Part shown: piece after piece, positions 1-8,607 of the stretch
How positions within the stretch are numbered: the first letter of the stretch is position 1
Layout of the letters: each line of letters begins with the position of its first letter
Assembly: GCA_030429365.1 (NCBI GenBank)
Contig: JAUIEW010000005.1
Location: 1-55,169 of the forward strand
DNA length: 55,169 nucleotides
Direction: 5' to 3'
Source of the DNA: Phycisphaerae bacterium
GTDB taxonomy: Bacteria; Planctomycetota; Phycisphaerae; UBA1845
Translations under genes and position numbers: made by a program
Notes under the pieces: model-generated
Seen by the model: only the letters and a program-made list of their open reading frames with translations
The model's database searches: none
Told to the model about the DNA's origin: nothing

Positions 1-2
1 TC

Positions 3-926
3 GTCCAGACCCATGTGACTCGCAATGTAGGTAGCGTGAAACTCTGCATCTTGACCTGATTCATTTTTGATATTCAGCATCATGGTTCCGTCACGTGGGG
101 CAAGATCGTTGTCATCTCGGAAGCCCATCTCCTCTGTTGCGTGATCCGCGTAACCCGCCATCATCATGCCGCCGAATCCCGAGGCACCGCCAATACGGCC
201 AGCGACATCGTTGGCTCGAGCGGCCATGCCACCCGCGGCTTGGCCTTGGAAATGAGGGCCCATCATGCCCATACCATTTCCGTGCCGGTGACCACCGGGG
301 CCACCGTTCTGAAGGTGGAACTGCATGCCCTGACTCTGAATGATGAGCTCTTCGGCATCGCCGTCGCCATCGAGATCGTCCACATCAGGCATCAGGAAAT
401 GCTCGTACTCGCCGCCGCACTCGAAATCCAGCCCAAGAAAACCAGGCACAGCCATCGTGTTCGGTACGGTGTCGCCGCTCTCAAGCGTGCAACCAACTTC
501 CCCTGGCGTTTCCATTGGTCCCATGCCAACCATTTCCGCGCAGGGGATATTGACGGTCATCTCGCCGCCTGAATTCACGTCTACGTTCATCATCTGTTCG
601 GCAAGCCCTTCGTGGCGCGCAAAGTAACTCAGTCGGAATTGGCAGTCTTCGTCTGATTCATTGTGAAGGCGTACAGTCATCTGGCTGTTCGATGAGGCGA
701 GATCCGTCGAACTGTTGAAGCCCATCTGACTTGGGGCGTGGTCACGGTAACCAGCCATACCCATGCCACCGAAGCCATTCACGCCACCAACACTCGCTGC
801 GACACGTTCCGCTTTGGCTGCGACATCATCGACATTGGCATCGCTCGATCCAGGTATCGCCATACACCCCCCCATCAACAATGAGAAGGTAACGAGCCCA
901 GTCGTTCCGATCGTTCTGGCAAACAT
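3..926 (-). CDS. Putative lipoprotein with two tandem homologous repeats; C-terminus runs off the left edge
   Basis: Own reverse-strand translation (absent from the ORF track because it has no stop in the window): MFARTIGTTGLVTFSLLMGGC (lipobox) ... VAASVGGVNGFGGMGMAGYRDHAPSQMGF ... and again NDVAGRIGGASGFGGMMMAGYADHATEEMGF. Open for 308 codons. Confidence 0.8.
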   Translation of the reverse strand, partial: MFARTIGTTGLVTFSLLMGGCMAIPGSSDANVDDVAAKAERVAASVGGVNGFGGMGMAGYRDHAPSQMGFNSSTDLASSNSQMTVRLHNESDEDCQFRLSYFARHEGLAEQMMNVDVNSGGEMTVNIPCAEMVGMGPMETPGEVGCTLESGDTVPNTMAVPGFLGLDFECGGEYEHFLMPDVDDLDGDGDAEELIIQSQGMQFHLQNGGPGGHRHGNGMGMMGPHFQGQAAGGMAARANDVAGRIGGASGFGGMMMAGYADHATEEMGFRDDNDLAPRDGTMMLNIKNESGQDAEFHATYIASHMGLD

Positions 927-1004
927 TGAGAATCTCCAAATAGGCTGAGGTACCTGCAGACCGTCGATTCCGACGCGGAATCGGCGAGCGAGGCAACGCG
1001 TAAA

Positions 1005-1337
1005 TCACGAAACTGAAGGGCGCTTCGACTCTTGGTTGAAGCGCGTTCTAATGCACAACATGATGCCCTCCAGACCCGGCTCTGCGATCTCATAGAATGC
1101 GCAGCGTCCTTCCCGCCGGCTCGTCAACAATCCCCGGTCCTTCATCAAAGACAAATGTTCGGAGGCCATGTGACTGGGAATTCCGCACGCCTCTGCGAGT
1201 TCACCGACGGTGTATTGTCCCCCGAGAAGCATCTGCACGATGCGAAGCCGATGCGGGTGAGCAAGCGTTCGCAGGCAATGGGCGGCTTGCTCTAACGTAC
1301 CAAGGTCGAGGAGTTTGTTGATCTCGGCGCGGGTCAT
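1005..1337 (-). CDS. ArsR-family HTH transcriptional regulator
   Basis: 110 aa; RTLAHPHRLRIVQMLLGGQYTVGELAEACGIPSHMASEHLSLMKDRGLL is a typical ArsR winged helix. Confidence 0.88.
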   Translation of the reverse strand: MTRAEINKLLDLGTLEQAAHCLRTLAHPHRLRIVQMLLGGQYTVGELAEACGIPSHMASEHLSLMKDRGLLTSRREGRCAFYEIAEPGLEGIMLCIRTRFNQESKRPSVS

Positions 1338-1340
1338 TGT

Positions 1341-1365
1341 ATCGACACATCGTCACATCTCGACA
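1341..1365. promoter_or_regulatory. Possible ArsR autoregulatory site
   Basis: atcgacacatcgtcacatctcgaca lies just upstream of the ArsR start; contains repeated TCGACA and ACATC units. Confidence 0.25.
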
Positions 1366-1566
1366 TTTTAGATAGCTTAATAGCGGCAGCCGAGTTGCCG
1401 CAGTGACGCTCACGATCATCCGTGTTATTCCAAAGATTCGATGCACGGCGCCGTGCTTTTCTTCCCGATGATTTAATTTTTTCTTGGGTGGTCCAGAATC
1501 GGTAAACACCGATGGCGGACAAGAGCATTCGGAGTTCCGTTACGGAGCGAGATGGGAATGCACGAG

Positions 1567-2421
1567 CTAGTGGCCGTGGCCATCGGAGGGCTTTGATCGA
1601 GGCGCGATGGCGCTCATCACGCCGGCCAGTTGATCATCGTCAGTGATGCGACTCAGAACACAGTGGCAAGTTGATGGGTCGGTCAAGTGCACCATTCGCC
1701 ACTCGCCAACCTGAACGGAGTGTCCTCGGTGCTTTCCGACGACACATGGATAGTCAATGTGTGTGCCAAAATTCTCTTGCTTTACCGGAGGGTGAAAAAT
1801 CGTAGCTAGAAACTCTCCATCACCGCGCGTGTAGGATGCGGCAATTCCCTGCGAGCCGCCGAATTTGAGGCGGTACGTTCTCGCCCGCCGCCACTCGCCC
1901 GGTAGCTCGGCGGGTATCTCGAAATCTAAATCCGGGGCGCTGCGCCGAGCGTCGGCAGGGTCAATGGGCCGACCGTTGTGGTGTGTGATGAAGCGATCGA
2001 AAGCCTCTACAGCACCCTTTGAGATTGAATCTAGCAAGATGGCGAAGTCGACAGTGGCAGCTTGTGCGGTTGCGCCACGAGTTATCCAGAATGCCGCAAA
2101 TCCGACAAGGCCTATGGCGGCGGCAATGCTCGCGGCTGCCCGGAATTTTCTGAAGTTGCTCGGTCCAGGAATTCGCCGGAGATGCTCCGGGTCGGTAGAC
2201 GACGCCGCGGAATCGAGCGAAGTCTCGATGGACTCCCAAAGCCCTGGCGGCGGATTGACGGTCTTGACCGCAGCAATCTGGTCGTGGATTGAAGTAAGGG
2301 CTGCGAGCTCAGACGTACAATGTGGGCATTGTCGGACGTGGCTTTCGATCTCGGTGCGCTCCTTCTCGGAGAGCTCCGCATCTAAATAACGGCCTAGTTT
2401 TTCAAGTTCAATGCACGACAT
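1567..2421 (-). CDS. Anti-sigma factor with zf-HC2-like N-terminus and one TM helix
   Basis: MSCIELEKLGRYLDAELSEKERTEIESHVRQCPHCTSEL; TM IAAAIGLVGFAAFWI; directly downstream of the ECF sigma gene. Confidence 0.85.
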   Translation of the reverse strand: MSCIELEKLGRYLDAELSEKERTEIESHVRQCPHCTSELAALTSIHDQIAAVKTVNPPPGLWESIETSLDSAASSTDPEHLRRIPGPSNFRKFRAAASIAAAIGLVGFAAFWITRGATAQAATVDFAILLDSISKGAVEAFDRFITHHNGRPIDPADARRSAPDLDFEIPAELPGEWRRARTYRLKFGGSQGIAASYTRGDGEFLATIFHPPVKQENFGTHIDYPCVVGKHRGHSVQVGEWRMVHLTDPSTCHCVLSRITDDDQLAGVMSAIAPRSKPSDGHGH

Positions 2422-2455
2422 GGCAGGGCCCTTCTAAAACTCCCCGTCTCGTCCC

Positions 2456-3016
2456 CTACAGTATTTGATGCTTGGAGGGGGCATCTTCTTCCGGAGAATA
2501 GCTGTTTTTTAATACGAATCGAAGCCGCTCGCGTGCACGGTTGAGCCGCGATGCCACCGTGCCCTCAGCACAGTCCAGCGTCTCTGCAATCGCCCGGTAG
2601 TCATGCCCCACATCGTATCGGAGCAGGAGCATGGTTCGATCAAGAGGTTCGAGCAAGGCCAGAGCATCTTCAATGTCCATTCGCACGTCTGCGGCCTGGT
2701 TGTCAGATACCGAGTCAACCGCTTCAGTCGCAGGTCCTGACGTGCCAGCGTCACGGCCTTTCCTTCGAAGGTATTGCAGCGCCTCCGTGACTGCAATTCG
2801 ATGAATCCATGTAGCGATGGCTGCCCGGCCATCGAATTGACTGATCCGCGTGAAGACTTTCAGATAGGTCGCTTGAGCAAGATCGAGCGCTGTCTCGGGC
2901 TCCCTTGTCATGCGCAGCAGGAGCCGATAAACACGAGTTGACGTCTGGACATACAACTCATGCCTCGCCTGTCGGTCGCCGCGGCGACATCCATCCAGGA
3001 TCTCGGCTTCGGTCAT
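2456..3016 (-). CDS. ECF-type RNA polymerase sigma-70 factor
   Basis: 186 aa with sigma-70 region 2 (LDLAQATYLKVFTRISQFDGRAAIATWIHRIA) and region 4 (LRYDVGHDYRAIAETLDCAEGTVASRLNRARERL). Confidence 0.9.
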   Translation of the reverse strand: MTEAEILDGCRRGDRQARHELYVQTSTRVYRLLLRMTREPETALDLAQATYLKVFTRISQFDGRAAIATWIHRIAVTEALQYLRRKGRDAGTSGPATEAVDSVSDNQAADVRMDIEDALALLEPLDRTMLLLRYDVGHDYRAIAETLDCAEGTVASRLNRARERLRFVLKNSYSPEEDAPSKHQIL

Positions 3017-3134
3017 TTCCTCGACTCCGCTGGTGTCGCGGGTAACTTGAACACAACACCCGCAACAGGCGGAAGATACAGCATTTTGCAGGCACAGAAC
3101 AGGGCCTGCCGGTCATCACAATGGGATACATGCC

Positions 3135-3863
3135 ATGCATTGGAAGAAAAAGAGCTATCTCGCACATCGCTGGCTAGGGCTCCTGATCAGCGTTCAGCTT
3201 CTGGCTTGGAGCGTTGGCGGACTGGTATTCAGCCTGATGGATATCGAAACCGTGCGCGGAAATCGTGATCGAGTGACGGCTGCACCGTCGGTCATAAACC
3301 CACTGGCCGACATCCTAACGCCGGAACAAGCTGTGGCAGCGGCGAGACGCGCATTGGGCGATGTCGACGTGAGCGGACTCGTGCTGCGCTCACGCGAGAG
3401 TCAGCTCGTTTTCGACGTTCTGGGCGTTGAGAGTCGACCGCTCGCGGTGGTGAACGCAAGTGACAGCAGGGTATGCACTGATATCGGAGCCGAAGAGGCC
3501 AAGCGAATTGCCATCGCCGACTTCCAATTCACGGCCCAGGTCGAAAGTGTGGAGTTGATCGAGGATGAAGCGCCTCTCGAATACCGTGGAAAACGATTGC
3601 CCGCTTATCGCGTGATTCTTGATCACGCGAAGGCACCACACATCTTTGTCTGCGCGGTTACCGGCGACGTGCAGGCGCGGCGCAACAGATCGTGGCGCAT
3701 CTTTGACTTCTTTTGGATGCTTCACATCATGGACTATGGCCAACGTGAAAATTTTAATCATTGGCTGTTGACTGGCGCTAGCGCGATGGCTGTAGCCACA
3801 TCGGCGACGGGTATCCTGCTTTGGGGGCTGCGGTTGAAGCGCAGAAGGCGAGCGGCAACATGA
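3135..3863 (+). CDS. PepSY domain membrane protein
   Basis: N-terminal KKSYLAHRWLGLLISVQLLAWSVGG helix, repeated PepSY-like segments, C-terminal TM helix. Confidence 0.75.
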   Translation: MHWKKKSYLAHRWLGLLISVQLLAWSVGGLVFSLMDIETVRGNRDRVTAAPSVINPLADILTPEQAVAAARRALGDVDVSGLVLRSRESQLVFDVLGVESRPLAVVNASDSRVCTDIGAEEAKRIAIADFQFTAQVESVELIEDEAPLEYRGKRLPAYRVILDHAKAPHIFVCAVTGDVQARRNRSWRIFDFFWMLHIMDYGQRENFNHWLLTGASAMAVATSATGILLWGLRLKRRRRAAT

Positions 3864-3894
3864 ACGATGAGCAGGCATTGTTATCATGGCCGCC

Positions 3895-5343
3895 TCATTT
3901 TCGCTCAAAGGCGAAGAACGTGACATCATCATGGAATGAGCTTGATTGCTGAAACGCGACCACTCTATCGACGATTGCCACCACCTGATCCTGCAGACTG
4001 GCATCTGCGGTGCCTTCAATAGCACTCTGCAGACGATCGCGCCCGAAGATTTGCTCGCTGTGATTGAATACCTCATGAACGCCGTCAGTGAACAAGTACA
4101 CGCGGTCACCCACCGCCAGTGTGCTGCGCGCGGTTTCGTAGTGCGATGATTCGTCGATACCGAGAGGTAAGCCTCCGCAGCCCAGTCGCTCAAGCCGTCC
4201 ATTCTGTCGCAGCACCATTGGGGAATCGTGACCTGCGGAGATGACCGAGAACCGATCACCGTCAGCGTCGATGCAGAGCAGGAGACTGGTTGCAAACTCG
4301 CCTGGATCGCCGATCTCGACCAGTTCGCGGTTCATTTCATTGGCCATTTTCTCTGTGTCCATACCCGCCCGGGCGCATTGTCGAAATACCGTTCTTAGCA
4401 ATGCGGTGTTGAGTGCCGCCGGAGTGCCGTGTCCAGACACGTCAAAAAGCGCCACCATGATCCGTCCATCGGGGAGTTCGACCACGTCGAAAAGATCACC
4501 ACCGATACTCTCCGCAGGTTGGAAGAACTGCGCGAAATTGAGTGCTGGGGAGTCCGGCAAGCGCTTGGGCAACAGGCTGCGTTGTATATCGCGAGCTCGC
4601 TGCATTGCGGCTTGCTGAGCACGGTCGTAGATGTGTAGCTGGTCTGCCATATCGTTGACATTCTTCGCGAGGAATCGGATCTCCCCAGATCCGCGGACCG
4701 GCGCACGTGCCAGAAAGTCGCGTGAACCGATGGATGCGACGCTGCTGCACAGGTCTGCAAGCGGTCGTCGCACCCAGCGGCGAAATGCAATCGTGCTGCC
4801 TGCGAAAACCACGAGGACAAGCACGGACGTGATGGCGACTGTGCGATTGCGCGTTGCCGCAATCGCAGCACGTACCTTCTCCAATGACTGGGCTATGATT
4901 AGGCGCTCTCCACCCGCGAACTTGGTGGTCGCGGCGAGAAAGGGGTGGTCATTTACGTCGAACACCAACTGGGATCCATCGACTTGCGCAATCATAGCCG
5001 CTTCGAGGTCGTCGTCCGCCCGATCATGAGCACGCGTGACAATGTCGCCGTTCGTGCCGACAACAATGATGTGGTGGCCGGGCGATGCCGTGGGCTCCAT
5101 CTGGTGGCAGTAATCATCGACGAAATGTTGGAATTCGTGTGGAGACGGAAGTTGGGCATGGGCGACGCGCAAAACGCGCGCTTCTTCGGCGAGGCGTGCG
5201 TGAAGTGTAGTCACTGCGCGTTGGCGTTCCGTTCGATATTCAACCAGAGCGAAGACCACGAAAACAACGGCCATCAGAATATTAACGATCACTGCCCCTC
5301 GAAAAAACAGTGTATCCCACCAAGGGATCAGCGATGTATTCAT
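3895..5343 (-). CDS. Membrane-bound SpoIIE/PP2C-type serine phosphatase with HAMP-like linker
   Basis: ORF 3895..5397; start at 5343 preferred (gaaggtg upstream of ATG). Two TM helices, ARDIQRSLLPKRLPDSPALNFAQFFQPAESIGGDLFDVVELPDGRIMVALFDVSGHGTPAAL. Confidence 0.88.
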   Translation of the reverse strand: MNTSLIPWWDTLFFRGAVIVNILMAVVFVVFALVEYRTERQRAVTTLHARLAEEARVLRVAHAQLPSPHEFQHFVDDYCHQMEPTASPGHHIIVVGTNGDIVTRAHDRADDDLEAAMIAQVDGSQLVFDVNDHPFLAATTKFAGGERLIIAQSLEKVRAAIAATRNRTVAITSVLVLVVFAGSTIAFRRWVRRPLADLCSSVASIGSRDFLARAPVRGSGEIRFLAKNVNDMADQLHIYDRAQQAAMQRARDIQRSLLPKRLPDSPALNFAQFFQPAESIGGDLFDVVELPDGRIMVALFDVSGHGTPAALNTALLRTVFRQCARAGMDTEKMANEMNRELVEIGDPGEFATSLLLCIDADGDRFSVISAGHDSPMVLRQNGRLERLGCGGLPLGIDESSHYETARSTLAVGDRVYLFTDGVHEVFNHSEQIFGRDRLQSAIEGTADASLQDQVVAIVDRVVAFQQSSSFHDDVTFFAFERK

Positions 5344-5534
5344 TACGGTAACACCTTCGTTAACGTGAGAGCTGCTGTCCCATTTCCAAGTCGCCAAGGA
5401 CGGTTTCTTCTATTGATTGGATGCGACGGTGCCCCGAATCCTTCCAATTCGGTCGCGGGCGATCGGCATTTGGCGAAGCTTTGCGGAATTGGCACGGAAG
5501 AAACCTGTGTCCAGATTCATCAAATAGAATAGAC

Positions 5535-6206
5535 ATGTGTGCAAGAGCGAGAAGAACACAACATCGGGCGCGCGGTCACCGGAAGAACTCGCGGAGTCGA
5601 GTTTGGCTTCCATTGACGGTAATCGCCGGGGGACTGGCTGTGGCGGGAGTGTTCGGTTGGCTGGCGTCTCCAACTCCTGTCGTCGATCCCGAGCTCCCCG
5701 CCTGGTTACCCTTATGCCCGGTGGGAGCCTTTCCTGTGAATTTCACTCAGCGCCTGGAGACCGGCGAAGGTGTCATCTTTTTCTGCTGCCCTCGGTGTAT
5801 CGAAAAGTACAGAGCGGCACCAGAGGAATACAACGAAGCCGTAGACGCCCAGCATGCAGTTCTCGCGAAACTTCCAAGAGTCCAGGTGGCGTGTCCGATC
5901 TCTGGTGACCTTCCTGATCACACAATCTCACGTGCAACGAAGGCAGGTGACATCATTTTTTGTTCCACAGAATGTGCTGCCGAATTTGAAAGGGACGGTG
6001 ATTCGTTGCCCAATCCTGCGGCCGTATTCACTTATCAGACAACCTGTCCCGTGAGCGGGCGGCCCATTGATCCAACGTGGGCGATCCCCGTGAAGGAAAG
6101 TGTTTCTGTCTATTTTTGCTCTGAACAATGCATGTTGCGCTATCGGGAGTCTCCGGACCACTACCACGACGCCCTTGTAACGCAAGGATTTCGAGGTCGG
6201 TTTTGA
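5535..6206 (+). CDS. Membrane-anchored protein with three TRASH/YHS-like Cys-cluster modules
   Basis: ATG at 5535 in frame with ORF 5421..6206; CPVGAF...FFCCPRCIEKY, CPISGD...IFCSTEC, CPVSGR...YFCSEQCMLRY. Confidence 0.75.
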   Translation: MCARARRTQHRARGHRKNSRSRVWLPLTVIAGGLAVAGVFGWLASPTPVVDPELPAWLPLCPVGAFPVNFTQRLETGEGVIFFCCPRCIEKYRAAPEEYNEAVDAQHAVLAKLPRVQVACPISGDLPDHTISRATKAGDIIFCSTECAAEFERDGDSLPNPAAVFTYQTTCPVSGRPIDPTWAIPVKESVSVYFCSEQCMLRYRESPDHYHDALVTQGFRGRF

Positions 6207-6252
6207 ACATGGAAGTGCGCAGTGCGAGTGCAGCTGCATAAGGAGAATCACA

Positions 6253-6828
6253 ATGTTCTATCGAAACCCACTGATGATTGGATTCGTTGCAACTACGATT
6301 GCCGCAATCGGGATGCTTGGGTGTAGCCGGCCGGCTGAGGGATGGGTACAACAAGTTCGTGAAGGAGGGCGGGCGCCAGATTTTGAGTTTAGAGATGAAG
6401 AAGGTCGTCAACGGAGATTCCATGAAATCTGTGGAGAATTGACAGTTGTGATGTTCTCAAAGTGTCAAGGCACGACTCATGCCCCCGTTTCGCCGATTCT
6501 CTATGATCTGCTCACCGATTCGAAGCGCTACCCCGAACTTGACATAATTGGTGTGGCTGTGCATTGGGGTGTGGAGGGTTGCCCGGCAGGCGGTGACTGC
6601 CACTCGATCGAGCAATCCTGGCGCGTCCTGAGTATCTGCGACGGGCGCGGAGCGGTCCGTAGACTCTATGGCGTAGGCGAATCTGAAAGCTTGGTTCTTC
6701 TTGGTTCAGGTGGCCGAGTCCTTTCAGAAGCACCGGCGAGCAATCCGGGGAAGGTTCGCAATCGTCTCGCTGACGAAATTCAAAAACTGGACGCAGAGCG
6801 CATTGCGAGGGACATTGAGGACGGCTAG
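6253..6828 (+). CDS. Thioredoxin-fold/SCO-like lipoprotein
   Basis: Lipobox IGMLGC; GGRAPDFEFRDEEGRQRRFHEICGELTVVMFSKCQGTTHAPVSPILYDLL. Confidence 0.6.
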   Translation: MFYRNPLMIGFVATTIAAIGMLGCSRPAEGWVQQVREGGRAPDFEFRDEEGRQRRFHEICGELTVVMFSKCQGTTHAPVSPILYDLLTDSKRYPELDIIGVAVHWGVEGCPAGGDCHSIEQSWRVLSICDGRGAVRRLYGVGESESLVLLGSGGRVLSEAPASNPGKVRNRLADEIQKLDAERIARDIEDG

Positions 6829-6967
6829 ATGGGCGATCCTTCTGTCAAAATTCTCGACTTTTGGGGAAGAATCTTGCCCGCATGCGCATCTAATGGAGCA
6901 GAAGGATGACGGAGAAGGCGTGCGTGCGCCCAAAGGTTACGTCCCGATTACGAATGGAGGATCCAAC

Positions 6968-7690
6968 GTGAATAGATTTGTGAATGGTCTGACCGCGCTG
7001 CTTGCGGCAACAGTTCTCTCAGGATTATCTTCACCTTATGCGGTGGCTGGCGATGGTCCCGACCATGGCAAGCACGGAAACGCAGGTCAGGCAACGCAGC
7101 CAATGTGCCCTGTCATGGGAGATGAACCGGCCAATCTAGCTATCAGCACGCCTACGGACGATGGCCCCGTTTTCTTCTGCTGCACTGACTGTATTTCGAA
7201 ATTTCAAAAGAGCCCCGCCAAATATGCTGAAAAGGCTTCGGCGCAACGAAAAGCCCTTGACGGCCGTCCGCGCGTTCAAGTCACTTGTCCTGTGTCGGGC
7301 GACGCGGTTGATAAGAAGGTGTTCGCAGAGCGCGACGGAGAGAAGATCTATTTCTGCTGTTCGGCCTGCGTCTCAAAATACCAGAGCGATCCGAAAAAAT
7401 ACGCCGCCAAGCTAGCGAACAGTTTCACTTATCAAACCAAGTGCCCGGTCATGGGAAACACGATCGATCCGACATCCTTCACGAAACTCGCAGACGGTCG
7501 CACGATTTACTATTGCTGCGATGGATGCGAAGGCAAGTTGTTTGGGACGCCAGCCAAGTACGCCAAGAATCTCGCTACGCAGGGATTTCAATTCAACTGG
7601 TCGAAGGTGAAGAAAGCAGGCGATGTTGGTGAGGCAGCTCACAAGGGGGGGCATGAAGGACACGATCACAGCGGTCATGATCACCCGTGA
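6968..7690 (+). CDS. Secreted protein with three TRASH/YHS-like Cys-cluster modules and His-rich C-terminus
   Basis: GTG start at 6968 preceded by ggagg with 7-nt spacing; signal peptide; CPVMGD...FFCCTDC, CPVSGD...YFCCSAC, CPVMGN...YYCCDGC; tail HKGGHEGHDHSGHDHP. Confidence 0.8.
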   Translation: MNRFVNGLTALLAATVLSGLSSPYAVAGDGPDHGKHGNAGQATQPMCPVMGDEPANLAISTPTDDGPVFFCCTDCISKFQKSPAKYAEKASAQRKALDGRPRVQVTCPVSGDAVDKKVFAERDGEKIYFCCSACVSKYQSDPKKYAAKLANSFTYQTKCPVMGNTIDPTSFTKLADGRTIYYCCDGCEGKLFGTPAKYAKNLATQGFQFNWSKVKKAGDVGEAAHKGGHEGHDHSGHDHP

Positions 7691-8607
7691 AACGAACCAC
7701 GACTCGAGAGGCCGCCCGCTTTCATATTGGACATTGCCCGTTCCTTCCCTATAGCCGGGAGCGAACAGTCGTGTGCAGAAGTCCTCGCACACGCGGTATG
7801 CTCCAACGTAGAATCGATCCCGTGAACCCAGAGGGACGCTGGAGACGAGGCCTGGTTGTAGTGGTAGTTCCGATTTTCGTTGCACTTGTCGCCACGCAAG
7901 TTCGCGCTGGTGAAGATGGTACGGGCTTGAACGCGATGTGCCCAGTGATGTCGGAAGAGAAGGCGGACTCCTCCATCACCATGCAGTACGAAGGGAAGAT
8001 CATCGCGTTTTGTTGCGATCGCTGTGTGGAAAAGTTTGCAGCCAACCCGCAGCGATACCTTGGTCGCCTGCCGCAGTTCGCATCGGCGGAGCACGGGCAC
8101 CCCGCACCGAATGAGAATGCACCCCATATGGGTCATTCGCCCAGCGGCGGGACCGATGAATCGGATGCCGGGGGTCGCACGCCGCTGTTGGCTCGCCTGC
8201 ATCCTGCCATTATCCATTTTCCCCTGGCGGGAATCCCGCTGGCTTTACTGGGCTTCATCGTCTCTGTCGTTTCACAACGGGCTTCGTTTGCGCATGCAGA
8301 CGTGCCCGCGCTCATCGTGGGTGCGACGGCGGCGGTTGCAGCTGTCATCACCGGCAACATGGCGCACGAGGCATCTAAGTTTGGCACGACTCTCGCCGCC
8401 GTCGCGGAACGGCATCAGATTCTTGCAACAACATCAATGATCCTCGCCCTTGTCCTTGTAGCAGTTCGAATCTGGCGGTGGCGCATGTTGACAGTAATTT
8501 GGCGCTGGATTTACGGCTCTGCTCTGCTTATTGAAGTGGTGTTGCTGACGATCACCGGATACCTTGGGGCCAGTCTCGTCTATGGTCCGGAACACTTGCG
8601 ATGGTAG
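7687..8607 (+). CDS. TRASH/YHS-like module fused to DUF2231-like four-TM domain
   Basis: CPVMSEEKADSSITMQYEGKIIAFCCDRCVEKFAANPQRY then RLHPAIIHFPLAGIPLALLGF and further TM helices. Confidence 0.75.
   Translation: MKRTTTREAARFHIGHCPFLPYSRERTVVCRSPRTRGMLQRRIDPVNPEGRWRRGLVVVVVPIFVALVATQVRAGEDGTGLNAMCPVMSEEKADSSITMQYEGKIIAFCCDRCVEKFAANPQRYLGRLPQFASAEHGHPAPNENAPHMGHSPSGGTDESDAGGRTPLLARLHPAIIHFPLAGIPLALLGFIVSVVSQRASFAHADVPALIVGATAAVAAVITGNMAHEASKFGTTLAAVAERHQILATTSMILALVLVAVRIWRWRMLTVIWRWIYGSALLIEVVLLTITGYLGASLVYGPEHLRW

Noticed and set aside
95-948. Plus-strand ORFs 95..343, 141..572, 340..627, 763..948
   Set aside because: Antisense shadows of the minus-strand lipoprotein, which has a signal peptide and internal repeats; the plus-strand products lack recognisable features.
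3390-4295. 301-aa minus-strand ORF
   Set aside because: Overlaps the PepSY and phosphatase genes in other frames; composition looks non-coding.
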